Shown here piece after piece: positions 34,137-49,100 of a stretch of DNA of 64,000 nt (the stretch's first letter is position 1; every line of letters starts with the position of its first letter). The stretch comes from Klebsormidium nitens (Eukaryota; Streptophyta; Klebsormidiophyceae; Klebsormidiales; Klebsormidiaceae). The stretch covers positions 307,749 through 371,748 of the forward strand of contig DF236954.1 in assembly GCA_000708835.1 (NCBI GenBank), read 5' to 3'. Position numbers and translations under genes: made by a program. The notes beneath the pieces were generated by a model. It was not told the DNA's origin. It ran no database searches and was given only the letters and a program-made list of their open reading frames with translations.

Positions 34137-37100
34137 ATGGCAACCTTTCACAGGCATAGGGCTCAGCTTCCGCCCTCCATTGCGGGGCCAATCTTAGCAA
34201 CAGCATGGTCATGTACAGGGGAACCGACATTAGCTGTGGCTGTAGCTGGAGGGCATGTGTGCCTGCTGAACCAAGAGGTCAGTTTCTTGAGCTAGCTCTT
34301 GTGAGAGGTACCCTTCGGTTCTTGTTGATTGAAGTAACTGGCGTCTCATGATGAGCTGGTGTAATGCTTGGATTTACCTGAACCTTTCTGGGGGCTCATC
34401 AAAAGTGCGAATCTCTTGGGGTTACATTGGCAAGCATACGAGGAAGTTGGGCTAGCTGTGGCACTCTGATCGCTACATGACCAATGAAATGAAGTAGCGA
34501 GAAGTGTACCATGAAACAATGTACATTTAGACGATGCGGTGAGAGGTTTGCATGTCGTCAAGGACTCTAAAAGGGTACAAATTTGGCATTTCCTTTTGAC
34601 TTGGATATGTGCGCAGAAACCACCACCACCAGCACGAACACTCTCAGAATAGTAAAGGTACATATCTGTGGCTCGTATCTATGAGGTATCACTCAGAGCT
34701 CAGGAACAGGCGGCCACAATGCTGCCATCACCGGCAGCAGAGAATGTGCATATGTTCTTTTATCCGACAAACTAGTTGTTTACCTGCCGTCTCTTATCTG
34801 CAGGGTTCCGCAGCTATGCCCGATCTACAGGACTGCATGATAAAGAATGTCAGAGAGAAGGACGCTTGCACGCTGGAATGGCATCCGAAGCAGAGAGTCT
34901 TGGCCATTGCTTGGAAAGATGGTAAGCGGTTTTTCAACGGCGTCCTTGCAATCAATCTTTCTTGGACAGCTTTTCACTGGTGAAGAACAGCAAAATCTTC
35001 TTGCTTCTGGCAGTAAGACAGAGTTGCCTGAGATCAGGCCTGTAGAAGTCCGCATTACTGAGACGAAACTACTTGAATGCTCCCTTGTTCATCTATTTTC
35101 CTGGCACATATATAACGTATGACCACGCAATAATATGATTGCCAATCTGGTTCTCCAACTCGCTTCTTCAGGCGGAGTGTCTCTGTGGAAGGAGCAGGAC
35201 AGAAAGCTGGCAGATGACACCAGCGGCCACAAAAGGCCAGTCAGCTGCATGGCATGGAATGCAGAGGGGACGCGCCTAGTCACTGGAGACCAGGTGAGGA
35301 AAACGAAAACGTTACTTGTCCGGCGCAACCGCAGTTCAGAGGAAGTCAGCATCAGCAATCAGTCGTGTTGTGGTTGTCAAGCTTCCTGCAAATAGAACCA
35401 TTGGGGAAGGCGTTCTCAATGAAATCTGGCTACTAATGCAAGCACGAAACACACCCACGTTCCACCAGGAGGCTCTCAACAGCGCAACATAGGAAATGAT
35501 CGCTGAAAGTCGGCTGAATCTTCTTGCAGGAAGGGAAGCTGGTGGTCTGGAAGATGGATCTGAGGGGCAAGCCCACCGCTGTCTCCAGATACGCAGAGAA
35601 GCAGGACGCTGTGATCAGCCATATACGCTTTGACACCTGTGCAGCACCCCCTGCAGATTTTGTGTAAGTGCACTAGACCACCAGAAGCGCTCACTTGAGC
35701 TTGGGTTGAATGCCCCCATAATCCTGGAAGACAAGCGGGTTCTTCATACTTACCCGACAGTCACTACCAGAACGCTTGATCTCGTTCCCTAAAGTCAGAG
35801 GTGCAGGTTGGGTAAGACCGATAGCAAGTTTCTCAAAGTTGGACTGGATAAGTTGCCGCATCGTCGGTTGAAAGTGAGTTTTAAGAGATTGCGCATTACG
35901 CTCAACTGATGTTACCTCAAAGGCGTGGCAAACTAGTCGCCAGAACACTCGTCTCAAAGCTCTGAACCATCGACCGTTGGTTCAGGGATCCCAACCTTCC
36001 CCCGCCGTGCCCTCCCTTCTACTATGCTGCCTCCTCACCTGGAAAGGGCGCAATCTGCCATGCAGACGACCGGGTAAGAGGCGTTGGTCACAGGGCGCCC
36101 TCAATTTTAGGCTGTCGAGCTTTGGACTGTATCAAATTGTCTTTCTTGGCAACACAGGGAAACTCCGGAATGGTTGACTGGGCATGAGTTGCAAGTCGCT
36201 TCGTGAATGGGCAGGTGAAGCTGGATTCGCCAACCTTGAGGTACTAGATTCCCATTTGATCGCCGTCTTGACCATTGCAAGCGTACGAAGCGTTCCGTCC
36301 CGTTCCTATGCTGGAAGGGGACGGAAACGAAGCTTTGAGAACTTTCACTCTGAAATTTTGCCGAGGACGCTTCAAAAGCAGCATTTTTCTGAGGAATAAT
36401 CTCACAACAGACTTAATATCAGGGATACGACAGAGGAGACACGCCTCTGGCAAGGTTTACTCAGCACGAGGTGGTTAGCATTCTGCATGATGGCGTGTTA
36501 TGCATTCTTTGACACGTCGTACTTGTTCACACTGCAGGGTAAACGCGTTCCGGCCTTTGAGGTCGACTGCGAGGTCCTGGCGGCGCTCTACTACCCAGAG
36601 CGGAACGGAATGGTCGTCATCACCGCCAGCTTTACGCTTACTGTGCATGTGCGCAACGACAGCAAATGGACGCCAGCTACGAAAGTGAGCAAGTCTTCCA
36701 GCATAATTTTTTCAGGCGGTCTATGTCGCAGCGAGCTGGTCGAAACTTCGTGACGTAATTCGTTACACATACTGGTGTGATTGTTACCCACTGGTGCTGA
36801 ACGCGATAACCAGATTGGCGGCCCCTAACTTTGCATTCTTGCACCAGCTTGTTGTACTGGATATACCGGACGCCGTTCGAAGTCTGCATCCGCTTTGGCT
36901 TTCTTTGGCTTGCATTTTCTTGATGTGTATGCTCCTGCATACAAGTCCAAAGTAGCTCTTTGCATAAAATGGATTTTGACATGGAAGACTCAAAGTATCG
37001 AAAACCAAGGATTTAAGTCAAGAATCCAAGAATCTCTTCGAGAAGCGTAGCAAGGCATCAATCTTGACGTGCCTTCTTTCAAGCCACTAACTCCAACGAA

Positions 37101-40100
37101 CCATCAACTTCCCTCTTCCAATCTCTACCAGGCCTTCGGAGATCATTGCTTTGAGCTCAACGAAGCAGTCGGCGCCTGATGTCGGGTCCTTATAAGTCTC
37201 GCATCGATGTGACCGTTGAGCCGATGTTTTGACTTCTAAAGCGACTTCCTGCAGGTGAAGCTCAATAAGGCCCCTGACGTCACCGCGCTCCAGGCCACGT
37301 GGGCCGGCGCGCACCTGCTCGCGCTCGCCTCGGACAAAGACGTCTCGGTCCACTTGACCAACCTCGAAACCGAAGAAAACTCGATTCTGGAGCTACCGGC
37401 AGCCGTGGAAAAGTCGAAGAAGGGGAAGAAAGAGGCGGCCAAGATTGCGGCGGTCGCGTTCCACGAGCGAACGCAAACTCTGACTAGTAAGTCGGTTTGG
37501 GAACAAGCTGCGTTCGGTCCAAAAACTCTTTGGAAAATAAATTGGGGGCACTATAAAATTGCTCCGACGAGCAATCAGGAGCGGCAGTCGAATTCCTTGG
37601 ATGAAACGGAGGCTTTGCGATTCCGCAAGCATGCGATGTCCTACCTTTGTTCCCCGGTTTAAGCGAGACCCTCCTTGCCATCTCTGTCTCCTCTCAAAAC
37701 TTTTCTTTGCTATCTTTTCCTATTCAGATGACTCCCCTTGTTTTACCTTCTTTTGTCATATCCAGGATTTGCTTCTTCTCATCCTGGACCTTTTCCTACG
37801 TCCAAAAGCACTGCGTTGCGTTCAGTCCAGATGAGCACTTTTCAGCTTCACGTTAAGCCTAATCTCATCTTCGCTCCTCAGTCGGCGCTACTGATGGCGT
37901 CGTCCACATGTGGAAGTCGCGCGCGGCCTTCGGAGCCGCGTCGCCTCGTACCGCGCTCTCCGCGGCCGCGGAAGGCGCCGAAACCGACTGGGAGCCGCTG
38001 CCCGCCGTCGACGTTGCGAGCAAGATTGCTGTGTTGAGATGGGGTAAGAGAATTTTTGCTCAAGGACCAGAGGAGGTATGGAAGAGGGCACAGATGAAAG
38101 TGGCTTTCTGGATGTATCATGCCTTCCGTTTCTGGGCAGAACTGCAGAAGAAGTAACGGAAGACAGCTTATGACGGGAGCTTTTACCTTCTTGCTTGGCA
38201 CCAAGAAAGTTCTGTTTGCAGGATGGATTAGGTAAAGAGGAAATAACTGCAAAGCACAAATAAAAAAGTCACCTAAATTGAGCGACTATCTGAATGATTG
38301 CCTAAGTGCCATCCGATGTAGCGGCTGCTCACTTCGTTTCGCAGTCGTTGCGAGAGTGTATCCCTTCCAACTTCCTGCGAGCACGGAATGGGATCTATGT
38401 AGGATGTAGAGCGTCAATTCTGACATGCATACAGAGAAATAAAGTGGGACGAAGAAAATGTCGTCGAAGCCAAAGATGGTGGTTCCTTGCAAAGTAGGGT
38501 TCCTTTTCATTTCTTTGACCACGTACCCACAAAACCGTTTTCTTTAAGTTTCGAAAAACGATTTTGCCAGCCATCATGCTCCGCCCGTTTATGCAGCGGC
38601 GAGCGATGACGTCATCGCCGCGATGACGCAAGAAGGTCTACAATCGCTGATCCGATATCCGTTGGCGAGGCGACTGAAGGGCGGGATGGCGCTGCTACAA
38701 ACTGGCCCCAGCAGGGTGGCCGTCGAAAGCGTTGACGGGACAAACAGCCAGGTACTGCTAACACAGAGAAATTCAAGTGCAGTGGCAGAGTAGGAAGGAA
38801 CATCATGGGCAATCACTGAGCGGACTAGAACGACCAGTGATGTCGGGGTTCATTTTGCAATTAGCCGCAATTAATTGGAGGAGAACTGGTGATAATCAAT
38901 GCTTTTCTACTGCTGATGTTTCTTTTACTTGACTAGCCTTTCTCGTCTTCACTCTTGTCCATCATGTCGAAAAAATCTTCGAGCTTCTTTCGGCCGTATA
39001 GGGTGCCTGGAAGAGCTACGGGGACGCACCAGAACGCGTTCCCATGTTTTTACATGTTCGTCCCAAGATCAAGAGCCAGGAACCTTTGTAATACTCTCAC
39101 CTTAACCGCAAGAACAAATTCCTCTGTCGCGACGAACCTTCATCTTCTCTTTAAGCTCTGATCAATTGAACCATAACGAACTGAGATTAATGCCCGGGAT
39201 CGGAAACCATATTCTCGAGCTCTACTACAGCTTTCCCAACAACTTGAACTAGATGCCTAGGTCAAAACTCTCCTCACCCTTCGTACCACTCCGTGAGTTT
39301 GTTCGGAAACTTTCTGTAAAGTCTCTGAAGTTTACTTTACCTCCATGGCCTTTCCGCAGACGTTCGAGAGCCCGCTTCAGATAACTGGAGTCGACTTCTC
39401 CGAAGGGCGAGCGCTGGTTTGGGGCAAGCAGAAGGCTGAGGTGTACGAGCTAAACGTGGCGGGCATACAGAGGCAGGCCGAGTTTGACATCCGGCCGGGA
39501 GCATGCTGCGCCATTGGTCGAGAGTTTGTGTACCGAACGGCAGGGAACGTTGTGGAAGTATGTTCGATGCAGGTAAATGTTCTTCACCTCCTTCGCACCC
39601 CCAATAGTCATTCTGTCGACTTTTGCAATCGGACGCCTGTTCAAGTGTCTTTTCATGGAAAAGGATCAGGAGCACGTTCTGGTACGGAGATAAGTGACTG
39701 CAAGAGTCCATTTTGCACCCAAACAGACAAACAGTGAGTCGGCTCATTGAATGGAACCTTTGAATCTATCGAGCCAATGAAGATTGATCCAATCCAATGA
39801 AGAGAAATCAGTATACTTGTGTATATCTTTAAAGACGTCCAAGAAGGATCTTTTACTCCCACTTCGTCTAGCTTGGCAAGCTTTGACTCGTCACAAAGCA
39901 TCTAGTATGCATTCTCAACTCTTCTTAACCCGCTTGGCAGGGCACGGTTAAGCAAACCCTGCCCCTTGACGAGGCGCACGGGAGCGCCTCCTGCGTCGAC
40001 GTGCATGGGGACACCCTGGCGATTGCCACGTCGACAGGTTTCATCAAGCTGTGGCGAATCAACGGCCGAGATTTGAAGCCGATCGGCCCCGGCGCGGGAC

Positions 40101-43100
40101 GGAGGGTGGAGATGGGCCCGGAGCCGCCGGGGCCGATCGTGTCCGTCCGATGCAATTGTACGGGTACAAAGGTGAGGTGGCTCTGAAAAGCGCCTTTTGT
40201 TGTGTCTACGGAGCAGTTACCCATGCCTGTGTAGAAGTTCCGATAGGCGCGGAGCAGCTTTGCCGTGCTATGGGGAAACTGTATCTGAAGCACGATGTCA
40301 AGACTATAAATAAAGAAGCACCTTATAAAAGAAAGACAAGGCATGGCTCAACATTTTGGCATTCGGTTTTCTGTAGTTTCTTTGAAGCAAAAGCCCTTCG
40401 CTTCGGGACATTCGCGGAAGTGAGGGCGTAGTATCATTCCTGCTGCGTCCCGGATCTTCCCTGGAAAACAGTCCTGTCCCGCAGAATCGAGGGTGAGAGA
40501 TATATCGTTTATGAATCCCCTCCTTTTGTTCGGATGCTGACTTTTTTGGAAAGCCACGTGTCTCTTATCTGGCAGGTCAGCGTGCTCGCGAGCGAATCGG
40601 ACGGCTCCCGGCGGCCCGACTCGAGGCTGTTCGTTTACGAGGTGGAGCTGGATGCATTTCAAGTGTACGACTTCAAGTAAGGTTCCCTCACCGTTCCAGA
40701 AGTGCCTTTTTGAGCTCGCTGCACTTTGGTCAAAGCCATTCTGGATGGAAGTTGCCTTTTGAATTCCAGAATCGGATGGGTCGCACTGAATTGGAAGATC
40801 TGAAGGGCTGGGAAGAGCACTTGGCGGCGCTTGGTGACGGATTCGGACGCAAACCGCAGTGCAGAATGAAACCGTTTCGGCTTTCTTGCCAAAGTTCAAC
40901 TTGTCTTATACCAGGGGGAAATGAATCGACAGCACCGGCTCCGCTCACGTCGCTGCGAATCGGACGCTGATAAAGAAGCAGTTTCAATAAGCAATTCTTC
41001 AAAAGCTTGCGCCGCTATCGACCGAGGCGGAATTGCTCAGCGTAACACTGTCCATGCTTGCACGAAATTAAGGTGCTGATTGAGTTTCCACCACGTCGGT
41101 GTGTACAGGCAGTCGCGCAGGCGACCTATCAACCACACGTGGGACGGGGAGGAAGCGCGGATGGTCGCGGTCGAAACAGAGCCGGTAAGTAAAAGTCCTT
41201 TTGGTTTTCGCAATTTCCGCTACCTTCTCATACCAACGCAAGGTGTAGGGAAGGCGAGAAATGCTCCAGGTTTTGGAATGAAAAGAATCTGCGCGTACAT
41301 AGAGTGTAAACCGTTTTCCTCTAATTGATGATACAATTTCATCCGACTAGTCAATTTTCATTCCTAGGTTGATTCTGGTGGGCATCAAAGCTCGGCGTCT
41401 TTGTAAGATATCAATTCTTTCCGAAACCTGGAAATTGGGACTGGTAGGAAGCACATGTCGTGGAACAGAAACCCGAAACGACATTTTTGAACACAGGATT
41501 CGGACGCCTCCAATCCGGACGGCCTTACCGTCAGCCGCGAGGCGGACGTCCAAGTCACGACGCTGTTTGCGACCGGGGAGCACGGCCTTCTGTACCAGGA
41601 CAAGGTGGGTGTCTTCACAGCCTAGGTATTTGCGGATTCAGGGTCTCAAGGTTTTAGTGTCCTAAGGGTTTAGGGTTTCATTGTGTCGGGTTACCAGGAC
41701 AAGGTGTGCGTCTTTTTAAGAGAGAAGAAGGTTGCACGACTCCAGAGAAAGTGTTCACCGCACGTGGCCTGCGAAGAGACGCGAATGAAACGTCTTCAGT
41801 GCTTGTCAGAAAATAAATCGAACCACAGATGATACTTCTTGGTACACAAGGACAAGTCGGTGCGCGCAATCCCGCAATTCACCAGATGAAGCAGCCCAGA
41901 AACGCTGATCGGTTGCAATGACACTTTAGGGTTAGTAAACTCAAGATTTGTAAGATCACCAGCCTGGGATGGGTGAAACAAATCAGGGGTTCAGGGTGAG
42001 TATGGGTGCGGTTTTTGTAGGTTCAAGTTGTAGCGTTTGGTTTGAGCTTACTATTCCTAAATTGTCGCGAAGTCTGATCTGCTCCTTCATCGCCGCAGGT
42101 CGACGCGGACCCTTCTTGGAGCGCCCTCGTCGGCCTCCACGTACCCTTCCTTTTCTTCGCATCGAAGCCTCCAAACCCGCAGCCACTTTTGCGCGTGCCC
42201 ATGCGCGATTTCGCGGGCATGGAGTCCGTCGACGCGCGGACGAGACGCGCACTTCTGGACTTCAGCTACCAGGTAAGAAGAGAGTAGATAAAGTTCTTGA
42301 AAACTTTTGGTGCTTAGATTTTTCAGGTCCGGTGAGATGAAGCTGGCTCCCATGCTGCGAAGTGAACGAAATATTCAAATATGCCGCGAAGTTTCGGGTA
42401 GAAGGAGAGGGGCCAGCAAGCAAGTTCTGCTGCAGCCTTGCACTTCAGAGCAGGTTTGGCGACTGTTCGATGGTGGAATCGGAGAGCGAGGTTTCGTCCA
42501 AACATGCCGCACATCCCACATAAATCTTCCAGAAAGCGTGGGTGCCGCTAATCTTAGTAATCAGTCAGTGGTTTAAAGTACAGATTAAACGCAGCAAGCA
42601 GCCAGCCAAGTGCCTGCTGTTGCTTGTACAACTGAGAAAGGAATATTTCATTTGATTCGATATCTTTTCTTGGATGTTGCACGGAAGTCGTTGCGCATGT
42701 CGAATCTCCTCACGAAGCAAAGTGTTCAGAATGCAAAACGAAGCAAGTTGGCGGTCAACAGGCAGCATGGACAAAGCTAACCATGCCCTGAGACTTATTC
42801 GCCGTGTGCTCTTGAAGACCAATATCTAGGTTTGGGTTGAAGGTCGAGATTTTTCTAGATGGCGGTCGGGAACATGGACGAAGCATACCGAGCGGTGAAG
42901 CTGATTCGCAATCCGGGAGTGTGGGCGAACATGGCGTCGGTCTGCGTCAAGACGCGCCGCCTCGACGTCGCGGAGCACTGCCTGGGGAACATGGGGCACG
43001 CGCGCGCGGCTCGCGCAGTGCGGGAGGCCAAGGAGAAGGAAAAGGTCAGGAGTCAAGAACGGAAGATCATCGGCGTGACCGCAATCCAGAACGCGGTATA

Positions 43101-46100
43101 CAAATCCAGTACAAGTTTCGAGTTTAGAATCCGATTCACGTCGGACGAGTGCTTGGACAGAACTTCTTTGAAGGAGCCAAGAAGAGAAAAGGTGGGACCA
43201 GGGTTTTGAAAGGAGGAAAAAAATGAGTTTTAAAAAAACTTTCCTTTTTGACACGCAGAGGATGCTGGCGTAATGCAGGGAGGGATCTGTACCCTCTCGA
43301 CAACGAATTTTTTCTCCAGCCGGTTGGAATTTTTTGATGATACTGATCCTTTCTTGATGAAAACTCTCAAGCTGCATTCTCTTTCCACGTCGGCGCCAAT
43401 GAGAGTTCCAGTCACTGTCGTTTTTCCAAAAAAGCGCTCCATATTCTTATTTCTAAATCTCAATCTCTTTTGCCTACCACGCAGGAGGCTGACGCGCAAA
43501 TCGCGGCCGTCGCGCTGCACCTGGGACACGTGGAGGACGCTCACAAGCTCTACGTGGCGTGCGACCGGTGGGACCTGGCCAACCGGTTGCTCCAGTCGTG
43601 CGGCGACTGGAGCCGCGCTCTGGAAGTGGCCGGGAAACACGACCGGGTGCATCTGCGCACGACGCACCACAGCTTTGCGCGGCACCTCGAGTTTCTGGGC
43701 GACCTGGACGGGGCGATCAAGGCGTATGAGGAGGCCGGAACGCACCGGTGAGGCTACCAGGATTTTGAAGAACGACTTACAAGTATTTGAACACGGAGTG
43801 TCCGTGTTACGCAAGAGCTGGACGGAGCAGACTTGTTGGGAGAGCTTCAACTTCTGGGTTACAGGACTTTGTCAATGCCAACCCCTTATTCCCTCCTGGT
43901 CCTATGATTGCTCTGTTTTGGCCAACCCTGACAAGATCCTTCATCGGAGGATTTTGCACTCAACCATTGATTTCTGCATCTTTCAATCCAGGCACAAATT
44001 GCCGTGTTGGCAGAGTGAAGCGATTGAAGAACGCGAACACTTGATTTCCTGTAGATCTGATCAAGCTGGATTCTGAAGACACGTCTTTAAATCCTGATCT
44101 TTAAACCTGGCAGGCACGAGTTCCGCGCCTGCTGGTGAAGACTGGCCGTTTCGATGCTCTGAAACAGATCCTAACACCCTTTCAATATTTTGAAGACGCT
44201 TCGTCCTAAGCCCCCTAAACCCTCAACTTGAACAACGCTTAACCCGGATAATCCTTAAAACTCGTTTTGCCAGGCACGAGGTTCCGCGCTTGCCGGTGGC
44301 GGCTGGCCGTCTGAATGCTTTTATTCAGATCCTAACACCCTTACATTTTAGAAGACCCTACTTCCTAAGCCCCGTAAACTTTCAACCATAACAACTTTCA
44401 ACCCGGATCTTCCTAACCCCGTTGTGATAGGCACGAAGTCCCGCGGCTGCTGGTAGAGGCTGGCCAGATCGAAGAGCTGGAGGCTTACGTGGCGGCGAAG
44501 CAGGACAAGGAGCTGACGCAGTGGTGGGCCAAGTACTGCGAGAGCCACGGCAACCTGGACAAGGCGCTCGAGTGCTACCACTGGGTGAGGCGGGCTTCCG
44601 TTCCGGTTCCGTTCTGCTCTTGTCCTCGTGTTTTTAATTCCGCTTGTCCGCTTGTCTCCGCGTTCCGCAACGACGCGGAGCCACGGCAACCTCGACAAGG
44701 CGCTGAAGTGCTACCACTGGGTAAGGCCGTCCCTCTTTCCGGTTCCGTTCCGGTTCCGTTCCGGTTCCGTTCCGCTCTTGTACCCGTCTGCGTTCTGTTA
44801 TGCCTGTCAATTCGTTCCCTAACCGACGCGGAGCCACGCAATCTCGACAAGGGGCTTGCGTGCTACCACTGGGTACGGGGGGGCTTCCCTTCTGGTTCCG
44901 TTCCGGTTCCGTTCCGACTGTCCTTTGCCTTGCTTTGATCCGCTTGTCCTTCCGTTCCGCAACGACGGGGAGACACGGCAACCTGGACAAGGCGAAGTGA
45001 GTGCTACCACTGGGTGAGGCCGCCCTCCGTTCCGGTCTTTACCTTTCTTTATTCTGCTTATAGGTAGATCCATTTTGCAACGACGCGGAGCCACGGCAAC
45101 CTGGACAAGATGCTCCAATGCTGTCTCACGGCGACTTCCGGTGTCCCTATTCCTATGGGACGTTACTCCTGGGCGTTTCCTTCATTTACTGCTTTATTGC
45201 CTGGCAAAGCCCAAAAGTATTCCATTGCTTGTGGACGACGCTTGCGGTTGGACTTAATGACTGCTGCCGTCCGTTGATGAACCACTTCCTGTCTATTGCG
45301 TTTTCAGCCTTCATAACTCCTCGTTTTGTTCGCTTTCCGCACTTCTCCCCTTCCAATACTCTTCCGTTTTTTGCTCTTCGTTCGTTCCCTGTCTTTTCGT
45401 TGCCCGGTCTTCAAGCTGCCGTTTGCTCCTACAAGCTGAAAATGGACTGATTGTAGCAATCCGGTTTGGTCCCGGCTAAACCGTTTCCTGCTTACAGACG
45501 ACTTCCCGTCATGTCTTGTGCCGAGCCTAGCAACTTTGCAAAAGAAAGAAGCGCAAAGGGGAGGCATTGTCAGGCACCTTCTATGAAGCAATCGAAGGAA
45601 GTCCCATAGTTGCGTCGCAATCAAAGATTCTGTGGACAACTTGAGCGTACAGTTGGTGAAGGCTCTACAGAAGCAGATCAAAGAAAGACTCGGTATAAAG
45701 GATATGGGCAGATGTAATCCAAGTCGGTTGAGAAGTAGACCAGCCACCGAACCCCTCCTTTTCGTTGCAGAGCGGTGACGTCCTCTCCCAAGTCCGCATC
45801 CACTGCTTCCAAGGCGAGCTCGCGGCCGCGCGCGCGCTCGTCGACGCGACGGGCGATCGCGCGGCCGCCTTCCACGTTGCGCGCCAGCTGGAGGCCCGGG
45901 GCGACGTTCCGGGCGCGATCCGCTACTTCACCCGAGCGGAAAGCGTCAGCCGGGCGGCGCGGCTTGCACAGCGGAACGGAATGGACGCGGAGCTGCTGTC
46001 GCTCGCGGCCGCGGGCACGCGCGCGCTCGCGCTGACGTCAGCGCGGTACTTTGAGGAGAAGGGGGCGTACGACAGCGCCGTACTACTGTACCAAAAGGTG

Positions 46101-49100
46101 GGAGTTGCTCTGCGCCTACGGATTGCCCCCCGGGGGTGGCGCCGCCTCATCGAACCTCGCCCTGTTCATCGTTATGTAGCTATGCAAGAGCTAAACACGC
46201 GATACCCTCTTCAAGAGATTTTCGGATTTTATCCTGGATCTCGAGACAGAAGACTGAGAAGACCTAAGGGAGATGGATGGGCGTGACAACGAAAAAGCGA
46301 CTTCGAGTATTCGGAGCCGGTCAGTCTCTACGCAAAGGTCTATCGCTGTTGCCTTCCGTCTTTAGTCTGTTATTGACTCATGGGGAAAATAACGGCACTC
46401 GTTTCCAGGGACGCTAACGCGCGCCTCGAAAGCCTTCAACTTTCACTCATCTTCGTGAGCAAAACTCACCAAGCTTCGTTTCTTTTCAGGGCGGAAACCT
46501 GAACCGCGCAATCGACCTATGCTTCAAGGGCCAGTTGTTCGACTCTCTGCGGACCATTGCGGACAATCTCAAGGAGGATGCGGACCCAGCACTGCTAGCA
46601 AGGTGGGATTGCTTTCCAACTCTTAACAAATTGCTGCTGATTTTGGCCGTGATACATAGAACTCTAAAGTAATATGTAGAAGACTGCCTATGAGTTGTGC
46701 CTGCTGAATCGAGCCGTGGCAAACAGAACCCTGAGGTATGCATGATCGACCGGCTCCTTAAACATTGTGTGAGCTGTGAATTGTGTGACCAACGGGAGGA
46801 TTGTTCTATCTTAATGCGGGGGATTCAAATACACATCTGCGCGTTGATGCTTATTTACAGGACATTTGGAAGACCTTTGAACTCCCCGTGCCTATATTAT
46901 GCTGGCTTATCACATGCCTGCTTGTTACGAGAGCCAGACGGTGGCGAAACAGGACAGAAGACATAATTCTTCCAGAGCACGTGATAGAGGAACGAAGGGA
47001 AAATGCTTTCAAAGCTCAAAAGGCAGTCCTTCCCCTTCATCAGAAATCGCGTGCACTGACTCCGGTTGAAGCATTCTGTGAAGTGCCAATGTTGAAGTGC
47101 AGCCGGACGGTTCCGCGCAGGTGTGCGGACTTTTTCATGGAGCACGAGCAGTACGAAAAGGCGGTGCATTTACTTATTGCCGGAAAGAGCTTCGAGCAGG
47201 CGATCGACTTGGTAAGGACCTTTTGGATCAAAGTGACTATTATCGAACCGAGTAAAGTCGCTTGCCTTCCAGTCTCCCCGCCGGAATGTTGACAAAGCTG
47301 TCCTTCAGCAAGAAAAACTAGCCTGTGCCGTCGAGTTAGCGGTAGAGGCTCGGAGGATTGATTTTCCATTTTTGCAATTTGCCATGCACATATTTGGACT
47401 TACCAGTTCCGCTTACTTTCAGCGGAATTGGAAGCTCCACTGAATTATCGTTCATTGATGGTTCTTTATGAACATCAAAAAACGCACCTTTCTCAAGAGT
47501 AGTCCTTTCAAGCAATCACATTCTTTCAATAAACGTCTTGAATAAAGTCGTTACTTCCGGGCAGCTTTGTCCGCGTCAAAAAACGTATCCTATCCTTCTC
47601 TTTATCAAATTTCCTCCAAAACGGTAACCATCCCCTATAGCATATCCCCTTTTTTGCAGTGCGCCTCGCATGACGTCGTTATCACTGAGAGCATGGCCGA
47701 CGGGATGACTCCGCCGAAGGCTGAAGGCGGCGAGTCTGGCGGATTCCGCTCCGCCCTGATCCGGCGGATCGCGGAATGCTGCGAGGCGCAGGGCTCCTTC
47801 CACCTGGCGTGCAAGAAGTTCACGCAGGCGAATGAGCGCGCGCGCGCGATGGAGGCGCTGCTCAAGTCGGGGGACACCGAGAAGATCATCTTCTTCGCCA
47901 ACGTATCCAGGTGAGTCGTAACACATTCTGCAACGATATCCTACTGACGTCAGGCCTGTGCTTGTTCAGACGGAAACATCTGATTCAAAGCAGCTACCGC
48001 GCCCCTCGATTTGAAAATCTGTATCTCAATCCCCCGCCATATCTGGGGGAACCAGAAAGATGGTCGGGTAGAAACCCGGGAAGATGGAAACTAGAGATTT
48101 CAGCTGACGTTAGGCAGAGCACGGCCTCGAAGAATGTAAGTATCCGAAAGCATGGGCAGCAAGATCTGTCGTTGTCACCATTTTTGAGCGCGCGGAGTGG
48201 CAAACGGTCCGGCATCTGAGATTCTTATCCAAGGACAGCCAGGATTTGCAAGAAAGCGACGCAAATACTTGTTTTCGTTCGCTCCAAATCCAAACGCAGA
48301 AAGTCTTGAACCACAGACTGTTACATCATACCCTCCTTAACCACTCAAAAATGAACCCGGGAGATTGAGAAGATTAACTTCAAACCAAGGAGATGGAACC
48401 TTAATTTCAAACGACGTGAAGGCTGGCACCCCGCAAACGCCGCAAGCCGTGCGCGTTGGCGGTCAGAGACTTTGGCCACGACTAGCACGCCAAGGCCCTG
48501 AGGCGTCCAAGCTAACCCCAAATCCTAAACCATAGACCTAAAAGCCAACACCCAGATCTCTGATGTCAAATGAAACCCAATGTTTAACCCCGCAGGCAGC
48601 GCGAGCTATACGTGCTGGCGGCCAACTACCTGCAGAGCCTGGACTGGCACGCAAGACCTTTGACCCGCTCAATTCAACCTAACCCCGACCTAACCCAAAA
48701 CTCGTTAGCCTTGACTTCATAAACTTCGCAACGTAACCTAGCCCCAACTCGCAGGCAGCGCGAGCTGTACGTGCTGGCAGCCAACTATCTGCAGAGCCTG
48801 GACTGGCACGCGGACGGCGAGGTGATGAAGGCCATCGTGCAGTTCTACACCAAGGCGGGCGCCGTCGAGAGCCTGGCCGCCTTCTACGACTCGTGCGCCA
48901 TCATCGAGATTGACGAGTACCGGGACTATGAAAAGGTGAGGGAATCTGGTTACAAAGCTTGTGGGTTGAGTTTGGTTAGAGCGCTTGTGGGCTGAGTTGG
49001 GTTAGAGCGTTTGTGGGTTAAGCTGCATCAGAGGCTGGCGACCTTCTACAACTCGCGTGCGATCATTGAGATCGAGTTCACCGGGACTACGAAAAGGCGA

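Noticed and set aside
36120-36480. Possible extra IFT140 exon between 36073 and 36538
   Set aside because: The join 36073 to 36538 is phase-perfect and matches the family sequence; the stretch has at most a weak echo of the next exon.
44678-45135. Donor-side copies reading [12 protein letters not shown] as extra TPR exons of IFT140
   Set aside because: They have no acceptors, and their frame differs from readthrough of exon 18; they are better explained as echoes of the exon end.
44113-45135. CRISPR-like array of spaced repeats
   Set aside because: Units are long, diverged, contain exon text and sit in a nuclear intron; no cas genes or uniform spacers.
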